34,908 nucleotides of DNA from Xanthobacteraceae bacterium (GCA_019747015.1 JAIERI010000246.1:1-34908); one strand, 5' to 3'. Counted from the first letter of the stretch, positions 1-10,268 are shown. Numbers and translations are program-made. Notes: generated by a model from the sequence alone, not told the origin.

Positions 1-2
1 TG

Positions 3-200
3 GAGATGAGTTATCGCCAGCGCAGCGACAATGCCTGCATCGGTGCGGACCGGGCCGACCTCGTTCTCGCGGGGTGAGCCATTCTCGACGCCATCCGCAG
101 GGCATTCCCGCTGCCGCGGTTGCGTGTCGCCGACCGCGGCCTCCGTGAGGGCATGCTGGTCCAGATGATGCGCCAGGACGGTTTTGTTCAGGCCGCATAG
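3..200 (+). pseudogene. 3' end of Ppx/GppA-type exopolyphosphatase gene, interrupted by in-frame TGA
   Basis: The gene enters from the left edge. The frame starting at base 3 reads EMSYRQRSDNACIGADRADL, then LVLAG, and stops at TGA (75-77). The same frame stays open after the TGA for 40 codons (AILDAIRRAFP, then RVADRGLREGMLVQMM) to TAG at 198-200. As I recall, Ppx/GppA family phosphatases encoded next to rlmE in Rhizobiales carry exactly this tail, with LVLAGC-AIL where the TGA lies, so the stop appears to replace a TGC cysteine codon. The lost part holds the well conserved GLREG segment of the family. Either the protein ends about 41 residues early, the gene is freshly inactivated, or the base is a sequencing error. 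Family assignment rests on this short tail only. Confidence 0.6.
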
Positions 201-277
201 TGTCGATCGCAACGCTATGCTAGGACGGATGCGACCGCGTATCGGATGGTGCTGATTCATACTGTTGATTCAGGCCG

Positions 278-305
278 CTGATTTACAAAGGCTGATTTTC
301 AAAGG
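278..305 (+). repeat. Two tandem copies of a 14-bp unit in the rlmE leader
   Basis: CTGATTTACAAAGG (278-291) is followed directly by CTGATTTTCAAAGG (292-305), 13 of 14 bases identical. The AAAGG at the end of the second copy lies 5 nt before the rlmE ATG and is its likely ribosome binding site. Further CTGATT/TTGATT-like pieces lie just upstream (about 251-272), suggesting slippage in this leader. Confidence 0.75.
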
Positions 306-310
306 CTGTT

Positions 311-1036
311 ATGGCGAAGGACGACACAGGGCGGTTGCACGTCACGGTCAAGAGCGGCGGCAAGCGCAAATTGTCCTCGAAGCTCTGGCTGGAGCGTCAG
401 CTCAACGATCCATATGTGACGCAGGCCAAGCGCGACGGATACCGCTCGCGCGCAGCCTACAAGCTGCTTGAAATCGACGACAAATATCGTTTTTTGAAAA
501 TGAACCAGTCGGTGGTCGATCTCGGCGCCGCGCCGGGCGGCTGGAGCCAGATCGCCGCCAAACGCGTCGGGGCTGCAGAGGGCAGGGGCAAGGTCGTCGC
601 CATTGATCTGTTGGAAATGCCGGAGATTGCTGGCGTCACTTTTGCGCAGATGGATTTTCTCGCTGACGACGCGCCGGGAAAGTTACGTGCGATGCTGGGC
701 GGGCGCGCGGACGTGGTGATGTCCGACATGGCGGCCAACACCACCGGCCATCGCAAGACCGATCAGCTGCGAATTCTAGGTCTCGTTGAGGGCGCGGCAG
801 CCTTCGCGTGCGAAGTCCTGAAGCCGGGCGGCACATTCCTGGCAAAAGTCTTTCAAAGCGGCGCAGATGCCACTCTGGTCACGCAACTGAAGCGCGATTT
901 CGCCACGGTGCGTCACGTCAAGCCTGCAGCGAGCCGGCAGGATTCATCTGAGAGATATGTGCTGGCGAGCGGCTTTCGCGGCAGCAATGAGCGGCCGGAC
1001 ACCTCTGAAGATGACGGCGATCAGCCCAGCCGCTGA
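311..1036 (+). CDS. rlmE: 23S rRNA (uridine-2'-O-)methyltransferase RlmE (RrmJ/FtsJ)
   Basis: RlmE transfers a methyl group from S-adenosylmethionine to the 2'-OH of U2552 in the A-loop of 23S rRNA on the 50S subunit, a late ribosome assembly step. The 241-residue product shows the SAM-binding loop DLGAAPGGW (70-78) and candidates for the K-D-K-E catalytic tetrad: K51 (SRAAYKL), D139 (MSDMAANTTG), K179 (FLAKVF) and E214 (SSERY). It is about 30 residues longer than the E. coli enzyme because of a basic N-terminus and a polar, probably disordered C-terminal tail. The ATG at 311 is preceded by AAAGG with 5 nt spacing. The Ppx-like gene lies upstream. The last 16 bases overlap the convergent MFS gene. 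Confidence 0.93.
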   Translation: MAKDDTGRLHVTVKSGGKRKLSSKLWLERQLNDPYVTQAKRDGYRSRAAYKLLEIDDKYRFLKMNQSVVDLGAAPGGWSQIAAKRVGAAEGRGKVVAIDLLEMPEIAGVTFAQMDFLADDAPGKLRAMLGGRADVVMSDMAANTTGHRKTDQLRILGLVEGAAAFACEVLKPGGTFLAKVFQSGADATLVTQLKRDFATVRHVKPAASRQDSSERYVLASGFRGSNERPDTSEDDGDQPSR

Positions 1037-2484
1037 TCGCGCGCGTCCGCTGTCGATTCGTTGGCGACCGCGTCGGCTGCTTTCGGTCCTTCCAGCGATG
1101 TGGCTTTCTGCCCCGAGACCTGATGACCGGCGTCGCTCGGCAATCTGTAGAACGACCAGATCGACGAAAACGAGATCAGCGCCACGATCAGGAAGGCCGG
1201 CCAGAAGTCATTAGCCGTGAGATGCTCGGTGTGGCGAACCATCAATGTGGCTTCGAGAATAAATGCACCGGCGGCAACGCCGGCCGAGATCGCCAACTGC
1301 TGGTTGACGCTGGCCAGCGTGGTGGCGCGGCTCATCTGGTCCGGTTCGACCTCGGCGTAAGCTAGCGTGTTGATCGCGGTGAATTGCAGCGAGCGGAAAA
1401 ATCCGCCGACAACCAGCACGAACATAATGAGCAGCAGCGGCGTGTTCGACGTGAACAGCGCGCAGGCCGCGAGCGAGACCGATGCCATGACGACGTTGAT
1501 AAGGATGACCTGACGGAATCCGAAGGTCTTGATGATGCGCGCGGCCAGCGTCTTCATGCCCATCGCGCCAACGGCGGAGGCGAACGTCACCATGCCCGAT
1601 TTGAATGGCGACAGGCCGAAACCGATCTGCATCATCAGCGGCAGCAGAAACGGCAGCGCGCCGATGCCCATGCGGAACAGGAATCCGCCGCCGAGGCTGG
1701 CGCGCAGTGTCGGCAGTTTGAACAGCGAGAAATCCAGCACCGGAGACGCGGTTTTTTTCGCGTGCCGCAAATAAAGGCCCATTGAGATCGCACCGCCGAG
1801 GATCAAGGCGACAACAGTTTGCCATGGCAGCAGGCCAAGACCTGCGACCGACAATCCGAAGGCAAGACCCGCGACGCCGAGGCCGGCCAGCACCATACCA
1901 ACTAGATCGAAACGTTCGGGATTTTCGCTTTTGATCGGATCAATGAATTTCAGCGCCATATAGATGCCGAGGATTCCAATCGGAATGTTGATCAGGAAAA
2001 TCCAATGCCATGAAAAATAGGTGGTGATGAAACCGCCGAGCGGCGGACCGATTACCGGGCCAACGAGCGCCGGGACCGTGACCCATGCCATGGCGTTGAC
2101 CAGTGCGCTTTTGTCGATGGTCCGTAGCAGCACGAGACGGCCGACCGGGGTCATCATCGCTCCGCCGACGCCTTGCAGGATGCGCGCGATCACAAAATCG
2201 GTGAGAGACGACGACAGCGCGCAGCCGATCGAGCCGATCATGAACACCGCGATGGCGGCGCTAAACACCGTGCGTGCGCCGAAGCGGTCGGCGGTCCAGC
2301 CGCTGGCAGGGATGAAGACGGCCAGAGACAGCAGATAAGATGTGATCGCAAGCTTGAGTGTCAGCGGGCTGGTGCCGATATCCGCAGCGATGGCCGGCAG
2401 CGAGGTCGCGATCACGGTGGAGTCCATGTTTTCCATGAACAGCGCGCAAGCCACGATCAGCGGTATCAGACGTTCTTTTTGCAT
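1021..2484 (-). CDS. DHA2-family (EmrB/QacA-like) MFS multidrug exporter
   Basis: This is an inner-membrane proton antiporter, probably exporting drugs or other hydrophobic compounds. The 487-residue protein is almost entirely hydrophobic helices, and its length fits the 14-helix DHA2 branch. Visible family signatures are the first-helix motif MDSTVIATSLP (20-30), motif A in loop 2-3 (GWTADRFGAR, 62-71) and a motif-C-like stretch with GPVIGPPLGG in helix 5. The C-terminal 30 residues are polar. The ATG at 2484 has only a weak AGG before it. The stop overlaps the 3' end of rlmE on the other strand, so the two genes converge. It is divergent from guaB. No membrane-fusion partner or regulator is adjacent, so the substrate cannot be inferred. 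Confidence 0.88.
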   Translation of the reverse strand: MQKERLIPLIVACALFMENMDSTVIATSLPAIAADIGTSPLTLKLAITSYLLSLAVFIPASGWTADRFGARTVFSAAIAVFMIGSIGCALSSSLTDFVIARILQGVGGAMMTPVGRLVLLRTIDKSALVNAMAWVTVPALVGPVIGPPLGGFITTYFSWHWIFLINIPIGILGIYMALKFIDPIKSENPERFDLVGMVLAGLGVAGLAFGLSVAGLGLLPWQTVVALILGGAISMGLYLRHAKKTASPVLDFSLFKLPTLRASLGGGFLFRMGIGALPFLLPLMMQIGFGLSPFKSGMVTFASAVGAMGMKTLAARIIKTFGFRQVILINVVMASVSLAACALFTSNTPLLLIMFVLVVGGFFRSLQFTAINTLAYAEVEPDQMSRATTLASVNQQLAISAGVAAGAFILEATLMVRHTEHLTANDFWPAFLIVALISFSSIWSFYRLPSDAGHQVSGQKATSLEGPKAADAVANESTADARDQRLG

Positions 2485-4277
<1,793 letters not shown>

Positions 4278-4369
4278 TTAGACGACATTCTCGGCGAACG
4301 ATTCTGCCTTGATGCAATTGTTAGTGTGGCGCGTCTGCGCCGCTGAATTCATTTCATCGGAGAAATCGC

Positions 4370-4732
4370 ATGCTTTATCAAAACATACTTCTTCCTGTTT
4401 TCGTGCTGGTTGCCATCACGCTGGCGATGCTGTTCTGGACTGGAAGGCGCTTGTCGCTGAAAGATGGGCCACGTGTCGAACCCTCGTTCAACTATCATCT
4501 GCATACGCTGTTCTATGTTCTGATCGCCTACGCGATCACACTGCGGCAGGCTGATCTCGTGATGCTGCTGCTGTCGTGGGTATTCGTGATGATCCAGGCC
4601 TTTCAGGCGGGACTGTTTGCCCGCTCGGTCGATACCCGCGGTTCATCCTTCTTCATCGCGGGCGCCCTGGTGCTGCTGGCGATGTGGGTCTATTTCGCCA
4701 TCCGCGTCCTGTTTCCCTTCGCCGTAATCTGA
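4370..4732 (+). CDS. MAPEG-family membrane protein
   Basis: A 120-residue integral membrane protein with about four hydrophobic helices (approximately residues 5-24, 42-58, 62-80 and 93-115). The FNYHLHTLFYVLIAY stretch and the overall size fit bacterial members of the MAPEG superfamily (membrane-associated proteins in eicosanoid and glutathione metabolism). Bacterial relatives are mostly uncharacterised; some have glutathione transferase or peroxidase activity, but no activity can be assigned here. The ATG at 4370 is preceded by a GGAG at about 7 nt. It sits between guaB and the RsmB-like gene, 13 nt before the latter, and may be co-transcribed with it. An overlapping frame starting at 4309 is a shadow. 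Confidence 0.8.
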   Translation: MLYQNILLPVFVLVAITLAMLFWTGRRLSLKDGPRVEPSFNYHLHTLFYVLIAYAITLRQADLVMLLLSWVFVMIQAFQAGLFARSVDTRGSSFFIAGALVLLAMWVYFAIRVLFPFAVI

Positions 4733-4745
4733 GAAAAATTTTCTG

Positions 4746-6044
4746 ATGACTCCCGCCGCGCGGCTATCCGCAGCCATTGAAGTTCTCGATGCCATCGACA
4801 GCAAGCGCATTCCCGCGCCGAACGCCCTGAAAGACTGGGGCACTGCGCATCGCTTCGCGGGTTCGGGCGACCGCGCGGGCTTAGCCGGGCTGGTGTTCGA
4901 CGTGCTGCGCCGCCGTGCGTCGAGTGCCTACCTGCTGGATGCCGATACATCGCGCGCGCGTGTGCTTGGCATGCTGAAGCTCGAACGTGGCTTAGACGCG
5001 GACGCCATCGCAACACTGTGCGACGGTTCGCGCTTCGCACCCGAGCCGCTGACAGGTGACGAACGCGAGGCGCTGACCTCGCGCACGCTGGATGTCGCCC
5101 CCGCTTATATCGCCGGTGACTATCCCGAATGGCTCGATGCGCATCTCGCGGCCGTGTTCGGCGACGAGCGTGTCGCGGAGACGGCGGCGATGGCGAGCCG
5201 CGCGCCGCTCGATCTGCGTGTCAACACGCTCAAGGCCAAGCGTGAAAAGGTTCTTGCGTCCATCGCGCATCTCGGCGCGAAGATCACACCATGGTCGCCG
5301 ATTGGACTGCGGATCGACCTTGGTGCGGATGCACGCAATCCGGGCATTCACGCCGAGGAGGATTTCATCAAAGGCGGTATCGAAGTTCAGGACGAAGGCT
5401 CGCAGCTTGCGGCGCTTTTGACCGGCGCGAAGCCCGGCGAGCAGGTGATCGACATGTGCGCGGGCGCTGGCGGCAAGACGCTGGCGCTGGCGGCGATGAT
5501 GCAGGGCAAGGGACGACTGATTGCGACCGATCACGACAAGCGCCAGCTTGCGCCGATCCACGAGCGGCTGTCACGCGCGGGCGTGCATAATGCTGATGTG
5601 CGCACGCCGAAGGGGCCGGACGATACGCTGAATGACATTCACGCCTCCGCCGATCTGGTGGTGATCGATGCGCCATGCACCGGCACCGGCACGTGGCGGC
5701 GCAATCCCGATGCGAAATGGCGAATGCGCCCCGGCGCGCTGGAGGTTCGTATCAAGGACCAGATCGCGGTGCTGGAACGCGCCGCGCCGCTCGTGAAAGC
5801 GGGCGGCCGGGTCGCCTACATCACTTGTTCGGTGCTTCCGCAGGAGAATAATGAGCAGGTCAGCCGGTTTATGATCCGCAACCCGGAATTCACGGTCGTC
5901 CCGCCATCGGAAGTGGTGTCGGTGCTTTGGGACAAGGCAGACGATTTCACTGCCGCCACGCTGCAATCGGCCGAGGGCCTGCTGATGACCCCACGCCGGA
6001 CCGGAACTGACGGGTTTTTCGTCTCGGTCTTGAAGCGGGGCTAA
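4746..6044 (+). CDS. RsmB-family rRNA (cytosine-C5)-methyltransferase
   Basis: This is a SAM-dependent RNA m5C methyltransferase of the NOL1/NOP2/Sun family, most like RsmB (C967 of 16S rRNA in E. coli). The N-terminal ~140 residues resemble the NusB-like RNA-binding region of RsmB, though diverged. The catalytic half contains the SAM loop DMCAGAGGKT (236-245), motif IV DAPCTGTGTWRRNPD with Cys311, and motif VI ITCSVLPQEN with Cys361; the two cysteines are the release and nucleophile residues of the family. The 432-residue length is typical. The start at 4746 follows the MAPEG gene by 13 nt and has no strong Shine-Dalgarno. The exact target base cannot be read from sequence, so I leave the symbol empty. 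Confidence 0.9.
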   Translation: MTPAARLSAAIEVLDAIDSKRIPAPNALKDWGTAHRFAGSGDRAGLAGLVFDVLRRRASSAYLLDADTSRARVLGMLKLERGLDADAIATLCDGSRFAPEPLTGDEREALTSRTLDVAPAYIAGDYPEWLDAHLAAVFGDERVAETAAMASRAPLDLRVNTLKAKREKVLASIAHLGAKITPWSPIGLRIDLGADARNPGIHAEEDFIKGGIEVQDEGSQLAALLTGAKPGEQVIDMCAGAGGKTLALAAMMQGKGRLIATDHDKRQLAPIHERLSRAGVHNADVRTPKGPDDTLNDIHASADLVVIDAPCTGTGTWRRNPDAKWRMRPGALEVRIKDQIAVLERAAPLVKAGGRVAYITCSVLPQENNEQVSRFMIRNPEFTVVPPSEVVSVLWDKADDFTAATLQSAEGLLMTPRRTGTDGFFVSVLKRG

Positions 6045-6081
6045 CACAAGTTCAAGTTCATGTGGAGCTTTAACAAGATAA

Positions 6082-6102
6082 GCCAGCCTTCCAAAAGCTG
6101 GC
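6082..6102 (+). other. Small hairpin in the guaA leader
   Basis: GCCAGC (6082-6087) and GCTGGC (6097-6102) can pair around a 9-nt loop in the 123-nt gap between the RsmB-like gene and guaA. There is no T-run, so it is a poor terminator. It could be a leader structure of guaA or chance. Confidence 0.25.
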
Positions 6103-6167
6103 GATAAGGCCGGATTCGAGCGCGGCCGAGGGTTGCGACTGGGCTGTCCGTGACGTATTTCCTCATC

Positions 6168-7763
6168 ATGACCACTCACAGCCAGACTGCTTCCGCGACG
6201 CCCGATGTGGCGGCCGCGCACGACAAGATTCTGATCGTCGATTTCGGCTCTCAAGTCACTCAGCTCATCGCCCGGCGTGTCCGCGAGGAGGGCGTCTATT
6301 CGGAAATCGTGCCATTCCAGAAGGCCGAGGCGGCGTTTCGTGAGATGAAGCCGAAGGCCGTGATTCTGTCTGGCGGCCCAGCCTCCGTACTCGACAAGAA
6401 CGCGCCGTCGGTGCCGATGACGATTCTCGACGCCGGTGTGCCGGTACTCGGCATCTGCTATGGCGAGCAGACCATGGCCCAGCAACTCGGCGGCACCGTC
6501 GAGGCGGGACACCACCGCGAGTTCGGTCGAGCGCACATCGAGATTACCGACGACTGCGCGCTGTTTGAGGGTGTGTGGAAGAAGGGCGGCTCCTACGAAG
6601 TCTGGATGAGCCACGGCGACCGCGTCACCAAACTGCCGGACGGATTTCGCGGCGTGGCGAAGGCGCCGGGCTCGCCGATCTCGGTGATCGCCGACGACAA
6701 GCGCAAATTCTACGCGATGCAGTTTCATCCCGAAGTAGTGCATACGCCGGATGGCGCGAAGCTGATCCGCAATTTCGTCCGCAAGGTTGCGAGGCTGAAA
6801 GGCGACTGGACCATGCGCGCCTTTCGCGAGGAGGCGATTGAAAAAATTCGCGCGCAGGTCGGTAAGGGCAAGGTGATCTGCGGCCTGTCCGGCGGCGTCG
6901 ATTCGGCGGTGGCGGCGGTTCTGATTCACGAGGCTATCGGCGACCAGCTCACCTGTGTGTTCGTTGATCACGGCATGCTGCGTCTGGCTGAAGCCTCGAC
7001 CGTCGTCGATCTGTTCCGGCACCATTATAATATCCCGCTGGTGCATGTGGATGCATCGAAACAATTTCTCGCCGAGCTTGCTGGTGTCACGGACCCGGAA
7101 AGCAAGCGCAAGATCATCGGAAAATTGTTCATCGATGTATTCGATGAAGAAGCCAAGAAGATCGGCGGCGCCGACTTCCTTGCGCAGGGCACGCTTTATC
7201 CGGACGTGATCGAAAGCGTATCATTCACCGGCGGGCCGTCGGTGACCATCAAGTCGCATCACAATGTCGGCGGGCTGCCGGCGCACATGAACATGAAGTT
7301 GGTCGAGCCGCTGCGCGAACTTTTCAAGGATGAGGTGCGTGCGCTCGGCCGCGAGCTTGGTTTGCCCGACGTGTTCGTGGGGCGTCATCCATTTCCGGGC
7401 CCGGGCCTTGCGATCCGCTGCCCCGGTGAAATCACGGCGGAGAAGCTCGATATTTTGCGAGCGGCGGATGCGGTCTATATTGAGGAAATCCGCCGCGCCG
7501 GTCTATACGATATCATCTGGCAGGCGTTCGCGGTATTGTTGCCGGTGAAGACGGTCGGCGTGATGGGCGACGGCCGTACGTACGAATATGTCATCGGCCT
7601 GCGCGCGGTGACATCGACCGACGGCATGACCGCGGACTTCTATCCTTTCGACATGAGATTTTTAGGGATGACGGCCACGCGCATCATCAACGAGGTCAAG
7701 GGCGTCAACCGCGTGGTCTATGACGTGACCTCGAAGCCGCCCGGCACCATCGAGTGGGAGTGA
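6168..7763 (+). CDS. guaA: GMP synthase (glutamine-hydrolysing)
   Basis: GuaA aminates XMP to GMP using ATP and glutamine, completing the branch started by GuaB. From the ATG at 6168 it is 531 residues. The class I glutamine amidotransferase domain covers about 24-200, with nucleophile Cys97 (GICYGEQ) and the His187/Glu189 pair (FHPEVVH). The ATP-pyrophosphatase domain follows with the SGGVDS P-loop at 241-246, then the C-terminal dimerisation domain ending [13 protein letters not shown] at 6150 is in frame, but its six extra residues do not look like the family. The last codons and stop (GAGTGGGAGTGA) are a known integration site for genomic islands in other bacteria, which matters for the block that follows. 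Confidence 0.97.
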   Translation: MTTHSQTASATPDVAAAHDKILIVDFGSQVTQLIARRVREEGVYSEIVPFQKAEAAFREMKPKAVILSGGPASVLDKNAPSVPMTILDAGVPVLGICYGEQTMAQQLGGTVEAGHHREFGRAHIEITDDCALFEGVWKKGGSYEVWMSHGDRVTKLPDGFRGVAKAPGSPISVIADDKRKFYAMQFHPEVVHTPDGAKLIRNFVRKVARLKGDWTMRAFREEAIEKIRAQVGKGKVICGLSGGVDSAVAAVLIHEAIGDQLTCVFVDHGMLRLAEASTVVDLFRHHYNIPLVHVDASKQFLAELAGVTDPESKRKIIGKLFIDVFDEEAKKIGGADFLAQGTLYPDVIESVSFTGGPSVTIKSHHNVGGLPAHMNMKLVEPLRELFKDEVRALGRELGLPDVFVGRHPFPGPGLAIRCPGEITAEKLDILRAADAVYIEEIRRAGLYDIIWQAFAVLLPVKTVGVMGDGRTYEYVIGLRAVTSTDGMTADFYPFDMRFLGMTATRIINEVKGVNRVVYDVTSKPPGTIEWE

Positions 7764-8133
7764 AGGGGAGTACCGTGGAGTAGTATCGGATAGCAGAGGA
7801 CACTGAGCGAATCCTAGGCCATCGATAGCAGTCGATAGATGCTAAGCGACCCTTAGTCCGCCGCTCCGTCGGGTGTTCCCCGCTCTTCGAACGGCGCCCG
7901 TACGCCGTTAGGCCCACCCCAACCTTGGTGACTTTGTGGCCTCAAATATTCGGTCGCGCGCTGCTCGAAGAAGTTAGCGCGCGCGACCAGTTCTCGGCGC
8001 CGATCACACGGTGGTAGACCGATTACTGCTCCTTCTTGAACAAATCCTGGAGGATGAGCTGGTCCCCAAGTGCGGCCGCGTGCGTGCCCAGCGCGCCACC
8101 CTCGTTGAGCTTTCCCCGCACGACGGGTAACTG
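7764..8133. other. Gene-free stretch after guaA with two perfect hairpins
   Basis: About 370 bp without a convincing gene. It holds two perfect inverted repeats: AACGGCG (7890-7896) with CGCCGTT (7903-7909), and GGTCGCGCGC (7952-7961) with GCGCGCGACC (7979-7988). Neither has a T-run. The short direct repeat TCGATAG occurs twice around 7820-7837. On the minus strand, in frame with and directly after the methyltransferase stop, 36 sense codons run to TAA at 8023-8025; their protein-like composition suggests a decayed gene end, but I cannot identify it. The stretch may be the scarred junction of an insertion at guaA. Confidence 0.5.
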
Positions 8134-8766
8134 TCAGAGCTTCACAAACCGATAGGCGAAGCGATCGGTCTCGCCCTTGATCGAGGGATCGAACACCTTG
8201 ACCGAGTGCGAATCGTCCTTATTCGCGAGCATGGTGCTCTCCGCGTCCAGTACGAAGCCGGCCGCCTCCACCTCCTCGCGAACGGATGCAGGCTCAATCC
8301 GATGCAGCGACTGGGCGTCGCCCGTGCCCGCCCCGCCGGCGGCGGCGTGGTCGACGATGACGTAGGACCCACCGGGCTTCAGCCGCTGGTAGACAGCTCG
8401 ATTGAAGTGAGCCGCCGTCGCGCCTTTGGCTTGGATCAGCGCGGTGTGGAGATCGTGGTAGAACAGGTGCAGCCACAGGACATCCGCAGGTTGCGTGACC
8501 TCCTGCAGCGCCACGAGATCCGCTGAGACGGCATCGACGTTCTCCCGCCCTGGCTCCTTCGCCAGCACCCGCATGCCACCGACCGGATCGTTCTTGAAGT
8601 GAGCGACCTCCGCCGGCACGAAGCTGTAGACTCGTCCCTCTGGTCCGACGATGTCGGAAAAGAGGCGCGTCCAGCCGCCGTCGCCTGGGTAAACGTCAAT
8701 GACAGTGGAGCCCGCATCTATGCGTGCGAACCGGATCAACTCGGATAGTTTGGATTGGTCGTACAT
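8134..8766 (-). CDS. Class I SAM-dependent methyltransferase (COG4798-like)
   Basis: A 210-residue Rossmann-fold methyltransferase. Motif I is VIDVYPGDGG (22-31), an aromatic-acid variant of the usual glycine loop that I associate with the COG4798 group, and the post-I acidic region follows VYSFVPAEV. LKPGGSYVIVDHAAAGGAG is the typical motif III region. Members of this group often have an export signal, but this one starts directly in the fold with MYDQSKLSEL, so a cytoplasmic location is likely. The substrate is unknown. AGGAG lies about 7 nt before the ATG at 8766. It is the last gene of the leftward trio SDR, NTF2-like, methyltransferase, with a 63-nt gap from the preceding gene. Confidence 0.8.
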   Translation of the reverse strand: MYDQSKLSELIRFARIDAGSTVIDVYPGDGGWTRLFSDIVGPEGRVYSFVPAEVAHFKNDPVGGMRVLAKEPGRENVDAVSADLVALQEVTQPADVLWLHLFYHDLHTALIQAKGATAAHFNRAVYQRLKPGGSYVIVDHAAAGGAGTGDAQSLHRIEPASVREEVEAAGFVLDAESTMLANKDDSHSVKVFDPSIKGETDRFAYRFVKL

Positions 8767-8829
8767 CGGGATCTCCTCTACGGTTGGGCATTCGACGAGC
8801 GCGCGGCGTGCGAGGCGACGATCTACGGC

Positions 8830-9243
8830 TCATTCACCGCCGACCCCGATCTGCGAGGCCCGCGCCAGTGCTTGCGTGTCGATGTACTCCTGGATGTGGG
8901 CGACTTTGCCGTCTCGAACGGTAATGTCGAAGACCCATTCGTCCTTGAACGGCCTATTCGTGGCTTTGATTTTTCCCGTAGCGACGCCGACGACCATAAC
9001 CCGGTCTCCCTGCGCCACGAATTCTGGGGGCTTCGGGTATTGCGTTTCCACCTCTTCGGACGCCTTTTTCAGCACAGCCGCCAACTCCGCGTGCCCGCGG
9101 TGCGTGCTTGCCAGCGGCCAGCCTTCGCCCGGAATGATCCACTCAATATCTTCGGCAGCCAATGCCAGCAGATCGCGCGCGTTGCTGCTGCCCATGGCTG
9201 TAAAGAAATTCTTCACAAGCTGTATATTCTCTTCGGTACTCAT
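8830..9243 (-). CDS. SnoaL/NTF2-like (ketosteroid-isomerase-type) protein
   Basis: A 137-residue protein with the alpha+beta cone fold expected of the SnoaL/NTF2-like superfamily: an N-terminal helix pair (NIQLVKNFFTAMGSSNARDLL), the strand DIEWIIPGEG with the Trp-ProGly pattern common in the family, and the C-terminal strands WVFDITVRDGKVAHIQEYID. Such proteins are small isomerases, hydrolases, cyclases or simply ligand binders; no catalytic assignment is possible. GGAGAG precedes the ATG at 9243 with good spacing. It lies 30 nt after the SDR gene in the same leftward operon, so both may act on one small molecule, with the divergent LysR protein as likely regulator. Confidence 0.8.
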   Translation of the reverse strand: MSTEENIQLVKNFFTAMGSSNARDLLALAAEDIEWIIPGEGWPLASTHRGHAELAAVLKKASEEVETQYPKPPEFVAQGDRVMVVGVATGKIKATNRPFKDEWVFDITVRDGKVAHIQEYIDTQALARASQIGVGGE

Positions 9244-9273
9244 CGTATCTCTCCGTTTTCACTCGGCGCGAAT

Positions 9274-10008
9274 TCAGATGGCCGAGAAGCCGCCGTCGAC
9301 GGACAACTCCACCCCATTCACGAAGCTCGAATCGTCTGAAGCAAGAAACAGCGCAGCTGCCGCAATTTCCTCGGGACGACCCATCTTTCCTCGCGGGATC
9401 AGGGATTCGAACATCTGCTTCGCTTCCTCGGTGAGTACCTGGTCCTGCATCGGTGTGGCGATCGGCCCTGGGTGCAGCACGTTCACCCGGATATTCCGGC
9501 CCTTGAGTTCGTTGAGCCACCCGCGTGCGAATGCATGCAGCGCCGCCTTGCTCGCCGCATACACGCTGTAACCAGGAAAACCTTTGATCGAAGCAACTGA
9601 CCCGGTCATGAAGATCGATCCGCCGTCGTTGAACAGCGGCAACGCCTTCTGGACCGTAAACAGCGTGCCGCGCGTATTCAGGCCGAAGGTCGCATCGAAA
9701 TGCTGCTCGGTAATCTCGCCCAGTGGGAGGGCTTCGCCCGTGCCAGCGCTTGCGTACAGGATGTCGATCCTGCCCTTTTCCCGCTTGACCGTGTCGAACA
9801 GACGGTCGAGGTCGTCGAGATTGGCCGCGTCGCCGCGCACGCCGGTCACGTTCCGGCCGATCAGCTTGACGGCCTTGTCCAGCGCCTCCTGTCTCCGGCC
9901 CGTGATGAAAACATAGGCGCCTTCTTCAACGAACCGCTGGGCGCTCGCCAGCGCCATGCCGCTCGACCCACCCGTGATGACTGCAACCTTACCTTCAAGC
10001 TTTCCCAT
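9274..10008 (-). CDS. Short-chain dehydrogenase/reductase (SDR), first gene of the LysR-divergent operon
   Basis: A 244-residue classical SDR oxidoreductase. The nucleotide-binding loop reads TGGSSGMA (12-19), with Ala where the usual TGxxxGIG has the last Gly. The catalytic set is visible: Asn111 in GLNTRG, Ser137 in MTGSVAS, and Tyr150 and Lys154 in YAASK. The C-terminus has the HPGPIATPM and FVNGVELSVDGG segments common to SDRs. GRRQEALD after strand 2, with Arg residues, favours NADPH. I chose the ATG at 10008 because GGAAGG lies about 8 nt upstream and the family starts here; the frame remains open to 10110. The substrate is unknown. Confidence 0.87.
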   Translation of the reverse strand: MGKLEGKVAVITGGSSGMALASAQRFVEEGAYVFITGRRQEALDKAVKLIGRNVTGVRGDAANLDDLDRLFDTVKREKGRIDILYASAGTGEALPLGEITEQHFDATFGLNTRGTLFTVQKALPLFNDGGSIFMTGSVASIKGFPGYSVYAASKAALHAFARGWLNELKGRNIRVNVLHPGPIATPMQDQVLTEEAKQMFESLIPRGKMGRPEEIAAAALFLASDDSSFVNGVELSVDGGFSAI

Positions 10009-10268
10009 GACTGCTTCCTTCCAGGCTTCCGCCTCTGATCGTTTGGGGACGCCCCCGAGAACCTCGACATAGGTCCGCCGGGGTAAGGCGTTGAGTGCGG
10101 AAAAGCGCACATCTGTGGTGCGGAAACGATCCGGGTGGACGATTGTCGCCGGCCACTATGATCGGTGGTTGCCGGTCGGAAATTCGGCCTGGCTCGTAGC
10201 CGAAGCTATAATTTTCGCCAATACTGCTATACGATCCGTTAGATACGGGCTTTTGGAAGGCGCACCGC
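10009..10268. promoter_or_regulatory. Divergent SDR/LysR promoter region
   Basis: A 260-bp spacer between two divergent starts, the classic place for LysR-type control of both genes. A perfect TATAAT lies at 10207-10212 on the + strand, with a weak TTCGGC (10183-10188) 18 bp upstream, a plausible promoter for the lysR gene. I could not find one clear T-N11-A operator, so the binding site is not assigned. Confidence 0.4.

Noticed and set aside
75-77. Selenocysteine at the TGA of the ppx-like tail
   Set aside because: TGA at a Cys position is suggestive, but I see no convincing SECIS hairpin just downstream and no known selenoprotein in this family; a mutation or sequencing error is simpler.
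6042-6054. A 13-base match, CTAACACAAGTTC, also found at 12077-12089, considered as an att-type direct repeat
   Set aside because: Exact 13-base matches are expected by chance in a window this size, and the sites do not border a coherent block.
5571-7064. Long minus-strand open frame (497 codons) antisense to guaA and the RsmB-like gene
   Set aside because: It covers two certain genes, is rich in Arg, His and Asp as expected for a GC-rich antisense frame, and has no family-like motif.
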